Origin: Nonlabens marinus S1-08
GTDB lineage: Bacteria; Bacteroidota; Bacteroidia; Flavobacteriales; Flavobacteriaceae
Length of the DNA: 64,000 nucleotides
Reading direction: 5' to 3'
NCBI RefSeq assembly: GCF_000831385.1
Contig: NZ_AP014548.1
Span: 682,001 to 746,000, forward strand
The notes beneath the pieces were generated by a model. That model searched no databases and was not told the DNA's origin. It saw nothing but the letters and a program-made list of their open reading frames with translations. Each line of letters opens with the position of its first letter. Positions within the stretch are counted from its first letter, which is position 1. Below are positions 60,714-64,000 of this stretch, piece after piece. Made by a program: the position numbers and the translations under genes.

Positions 60714-62561
60714 TTATTCTACAGTAACCGACTTAGCCAAGTTGCGTGGCTGGTCGACGTTACGGTCGAGCGCTATGGCAATATGATAGGACAACAGCTG
60801 CAATGGAATGGTTGTCAATAAAGGAGTCAAACATTCCAACGTGTCTGGAACCTCAATCACATGATCCGCTAGTTCTCTAACATCCAGATCACCCTCAGTA
60901 ACGATACCTATAATTTTGCCCTCGCGGGATTTGATTTCTTGAATATTGCTTACGACTTTCTCGTAATGTCCTTTCTTAGTGGCAATAACCACCACTGGCA
61001 TTTCAGAATCAATAAGTGCTATAGGTCCATGTTTCATTTCGGCAGCTGGGTAACCCTCTGCATGAATGTAACTGATCTCTTTTAACTTCAATGCCCCTTC
61101 TAGGGCAACCGGGAAATTGAATCCGCGACCTAGATATAAACAGTTTTTGGCATCTTTATAAACATGAGCTATTTGCTCGATAAGGTCGTTAGATTCTAAT
61201 GCCTTTTTCACTTTGTTTGGAATGCTCTCAAGTTCCACTAAATATTTATGGAATTCGCTAGTAGACAGCTTGCCTTTTTTCTTAGCTAACTTTAACGCAA
61301 TCAAGGTTAACACTGTGATTTGAGTTGTAAAAGCTTTAGTTGAAGCCACACCTATTTCAGGGCCTGCATGGGTGTAAGCTCCTGCATGGGCTTCACGAGC
61401 AATCGAACTTCCTACCACATTACAAACACCGAAAACAAATGCACCGTTTTCTTTAGCGAGCTTGATCGCCGCCATGGTATCTGCCGTTTCTCCACTTTGC
61501 GAAATAGCTATCAATACATCGTCTTTATCGATTACCGGATTACGGTATCTAAATTCTGAGGCGTATTCTACCTCAACGGGCACTCTAGCAAGTTCTTCAA
61601 AAATATATTCGGCTACCAGACCAGCATGCCAACTTGTGCCACAGGCCACAATTAAGATGCGTTTGGCGTTGACAAACTTATCAATATGGTCGTCTATACC
61701 AGCCATTTTAATGATCCCCTGATCAGGTAACATGCGACCTCTAAAGGTATCTCTAATAGCCTGAGGCTGCTCGTAAATTTCCTTCAACATAAAGTGATCG
61801 TAACCACCTTTCTCAATTTCTTCTAGATTCATTTGGAGTTCCTGAACGTAAGGATCTACTAAGGAGTCATCATGAATTTTTCTTACTTTAATTTCTTTAT
61901 GAGTACGTACTATGGCCATTTCACCATCTTCCAGATAAATAGCATTCTTCGTAAACTCTAAAAAAGGACTCGCATCTGAAGCGATGAAAAATTCATCTTC
62001 TCCAACGCCAATAGCTAAAGGCGATCCTAGTCTTGCAACAATTATTTCATCTGGCTTAGTCTTGTCAAATACTGCTATAGCATAGGCGCCGATAGTCTGA
62101 TTCAGTGCGATCTGAACTGCTTTACCTAGCTTAACACCCTGTTGGTTTTGTACATCTTCTATCAAGTTTACCAGAACCTCAGTATCTGTATCTGATTTGA
62201 ACGTATACCCTCGGTTTTTTAATTCTTTTTTGAGGGGTTCATAGTTTTCAATGATTCCATTATGGATAATAACTAGATTACCATTGTTAGAATAATGGGG
62301 GTGAGAGTTAACATCATTTGGGACACCATGAGTTGCCCAACGAGTATGTCCTATTCCTATGTTACCAGTGATAAGATTATCTTTTTCCATTTTAGACTGG
62401 AGATCAGAAACCTTTCCTTTTGTCTTGCTGACATTCAGGTTTTCACCATCATATAGAGCAATCCCGGCACTGTCATATCCACGATATTCCAATCTTTTTA
62501 ATCCATTAAGGACGATAGGATAGGCATCACGTTTACCAATGTAACCTACAATTCCACACAT
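60714..62561 (-). CDS. glmS: Glucosamine-fructose-6-phosphate aminotransferase
   Basis: 615 residues. N-terminal glutamine amidotransferase with Cys2 in MCGIVGYIG and HTRWATHGVPN; two SIS domains with ACGTSWHAGLVAEY, ISQSGETADTMAAIK and TKAFTTQ; C-terminal PRNLAKSVTVE. It makes glucosamine-6-phosphate for peptidoglycan and other amino sugars. No glmS ribozyme is expected or seen; it follows the DUF4270 gene by 9 bases. Confidence 0.97.
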   Translation of the reverse strand: MCGIVGYIGKRDAYPIVLNGLKRLEYRGYDSAGIALYDGENLNVSKTKGKVSDLQSKMEKDNLITGNIGIGHTRWATHGVPNDVNSHPHYSNNGNLVIIHNGIIENYEPLKKELKNRGYTFKSDTDTEVLVNLIEDVQNQQGVKLGKAVQIALNQTIGAYAIAVFDKTKPDEIIVARLGSPLAIGVGEDEFFIASDASPFLEFTKNAIYLEDGEMAIVRTHKEIKVRKIHDDSLVDPYVQELQMNLEEIEKGGYDHFMLKEIYEQPQAIRDTFRGRMLPDQGIIKMAGIDDHIDKFVNAKRILIVACGTSWHAGLVAEYIFEELARVPVEVEYASEFRYRNPVIDKDDVLIAISQSGETADTMAAIKLAKENGAFVFGVCNVVGSSIAREAHAGAYTHAGPEIGVASTKAFTTQITVLTLIALKLAKKKGKLSTSEFHKYLVELESIPNKVKKALESNDLIEQIAHVYKDAKNCLYLGRGFNFPVALEGALKLKEISYIHAEGYPAAEMKHGPIALIDSEMPVVVIATKKGHYEKVVSNIQEIKSREGKIIGIVTEGDLDVRELADHVIEVPDTLECLTPLLTTIPLQLLSYHIAIALDRNVDQPRNLAKSVTVE

Positions 62562-62570
62562 ATATTCTTA

Positions 62571-64000
62571 TTAATTAGGTTCTGTATAAAATACTTTCAA
62601 TTTAAGTCGCTTCGCTGCATCATCAGAAAGGTTACCATGCAAAACAGTTCCCTCGTGAGCAATTCCCGCACTTATAGGTATTGAACTAATGGGTAAAGGC
62701 TGAGTTTGAGATTTTACTTTAGAGCTACCAAGTAAACTCACGTTTTGAGAGACTACTACCGCTAATCTATTATTAGGTAGATTGTCTTGTAAAACCTGAC
62801 TTATATGATTTGTTAGTCGAATTTTATACCTTCTATCTCCATTACTTTCAACTTCTAAACGTCCTAAATGATTAATGTTTGAGGTAATTCCGGTTCCAGA
62901 CGGTTCAAAATCCAATAAATATCTACCTGTGACAAAATCATAAATCAAAATGCGTTCTGGCTCCTTACTACCCGCGGTGACTTGGGCTTTATCCACGTAA
63001 AACTCTAAGTTCGCCTCGTTTACCAAAACATTCTTAGACTTAAGTAAAGTTAAAGCATCAGCTTCTCCATCATTATCATTATCTGGACCAAACAAATCGA
63101 TAAGTGTAATTGCTCCCGCACCGCCATTTATATAAAGTCTTTCTGAACCTTCAATCGGATTAAAGGAATTTGAAATTGCTGCTTGTGTTTGTTGAGGAAC
63201 ATTAGACTCAGTCAAAACCACCTTAGTTCCTGCAAGATTAATTTTGAAAGAAGAGTCTATATTAAAAAAGTCGTCCGTCCGACCATTACCGTTCGAATCA
63301 TTTAAATCTAGGATGTCAGAATTATAATATAGGGTTATAGCGGCATCGTTGAGATTTAAATAAGCAAGCATACCATCATTGGTAGGGTTACTCACCTTAA
63401 AATAAAGACCACGTAGGTAATTCTGAAAATTACTATCACTAGAAAGCTGAGAAGCTCCAGTTGGCAAATTAAAAATTTTCTGCTCCCAATACTCTAGATC
63501 TAGTTTTTGCCGCAACCTAGGAGACAATCGTTCTGTTGTGACTTTTGTATTAGTATCATCAACTTCTGTCAAGTTAATTTCTCTATTGTCTGGGCGGAAA
63601 CTTACTAACAACGGGTTTACTCCATTATTCTCATTGAATGGAAGAATTTCTTGTCCAGCATTAGCAGCAATTACGCTTCCAAAATCAGAATAATAAACAG
63701 CAGCCTGGTCAACATTGTTAGGGTCAAAGCTGTTCAAGAAATATCTATTCTCGAAAATTTTGACATCTACTTCTCCAGTACCATATAAAGAATCTATAGA
63801 ATAAGTAGTAGCTTCACCCTCACGTCCCTCCACTGTTGTGAAATAGGGGATTTCCAAAACAACGCTATCCAATCTTCTATTAGCTCCAAAATCAACGCCT
63901 GCAGTAGCTAGGCTCAATTGGGTCACAAACTCGTATTTAGTCTCTCCGTATAAAGGATCTGTATAAGTTCCTAATTGAACAGACGGAAAATTATTCGTCT
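62571..64000 (-). CDS. DUF4270 protein, 5' end beyond the window
   Basis: The frame is open to the right edge (TNNFPSVQLGTYTDPLYGET precedes the first internal GTG), so at least 475 residues are encoded and the start is outside. Features of DUF4270: LGTYTDPLYGETKYEFVTQ, DSVVLEIPY, YFLNSFDP, FKVSNPTNDGMLAYLNL and a beta-rich C terminus. These are large exported lipoproteins of Bacteroidota with no known activity. Operon with glmS. Confidence 0.85.
   Translation of the reverse strand, partial: TNNFPSVQLGTYTDPLYGETKYEFVTQLSLATAGVDFGANRRLDSVVLEIPYFTTVEGREGEATTYSIDSLYGTGEVDVKIFENRYFLNSFDPNNVDQAAVYYSDFGSVIAANAGQEILPFNENNGVNPLLVSFRPDNREINLTEVDDTNTKVTTERLSPRLRQKLDLEYWEQKIFNLPTGASQLSSDSNFQNYLRGLYFKVSNPTNDGMLAYLNLNDAAITLYYNSDILDLNDSNGNGRTDDFFNIDSSFKINLAGTKVVLTESNVPQQTQAAISNSFNPIEGSERLYINGGAGAITLIDLFGPDNDNDGEADALTLLKSKNVLVNEANLEFYVDKAQVTAGSKEPERILIYDFVTGRYLLDFEPSGTGITSNINHLGRLEVESNGDRRYKIRLTNHISQVLQDNLPNNRLAVVVSQNVSLLGSSKVKSQTQPLPISSIPISAGIAHEGTVLHGNLSDDAAKRLKLKVFYTEPN

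Overview
The window looks like chromosome from a marine-type member of the Flavobacteriaceae (Bacteroidota). Evidence is the gliding genes gldD and gldE, a PorP/SprF-type outer-membrane protein, a DUF4270 protein, paired M16 peptidases, 'Bacteroidetes' promoters (TTTG-N19-TAnnTTTG) in front of several genes, few Shine-Dalgarno-like leaders, and a split ATP synthase locus (only atpD-atpC here). The genus cannot be fixed from the sequence alone. Most of the window is ordinary housekeeping; no prophage, insertion sequence, CRISPR array, rRNA or tRNA was seen.

Layout. 1-5.4 kb: partial TrmH-type methyltransferase, PorP/SprF protein, Nfu scaffold protein, three tandem secreted paralogs of unknown function, and a dodecin-like gene without a normal start codon. 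5.4-13.3 kb: tsaB and a tripartite MacAB/TolC-type efflux operon. 13.3-18.6 kb: cytochrome oxidase assembly and subunit operon (cyoE, two subunit III genes, subunit IV, two SCO-type proteins, DUF420, a small membrane protein). 18.9-24.9 kb: leuS, ftsX, DUF3098, uppP, truB. 25-31 kb: azoR, a thioredoxin-like protein, then an operon running 4'-PPTase, pcrB-like, thiamine-binding protein, pnuC-type transporter, NadR-type kinase, DUF4301, arfB. 31-39 kb: ahcY, small genes, rpmA/rplU, DUF4199, two M16 peptidases. 39-46 kb: EamA transporter, gldD, gldE, ssb, mutY, HU, a 30-residue basic protein, RNase G. 46-56 kb: a lipoprotein with an HExxH motif and its partner, recX, a JmjC/cupin protein, and a biotin operon (bioF, DUF2007, bioD, bioA, a ketoacyl synthase, bioB, DUF2007). 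56-64 kb: three DUF2975-type membrane proteins with a YozG-like regulator, atpC-atpD, a tiny membrane protein, glmS and a partial DUF4270 gene.

The strongest unusual signal is not a gene. A perfect palindrome, CGCTTTCGCGAAAGCG (14-base core GCTTTCGCGAAAGC), occurs 17 times at intervals of about 1.5-6.7 kb. Eleven copies lie inside genes, in all three reading frames, where they write AFAKA, LSRK or RFRES into unrelated proteins; six are intergenic. At least three decayed copies are also visible. Two other dispersed palindromic repeats occur: a roughly 65-70 bp element that sits in frame inside leuS and again between atpC and atpD, and a paired-hairpin element between cyoE and leuS. Together they suggest a genome shaped by small palindromic elements that tolerate, or prefer, coding sequence.
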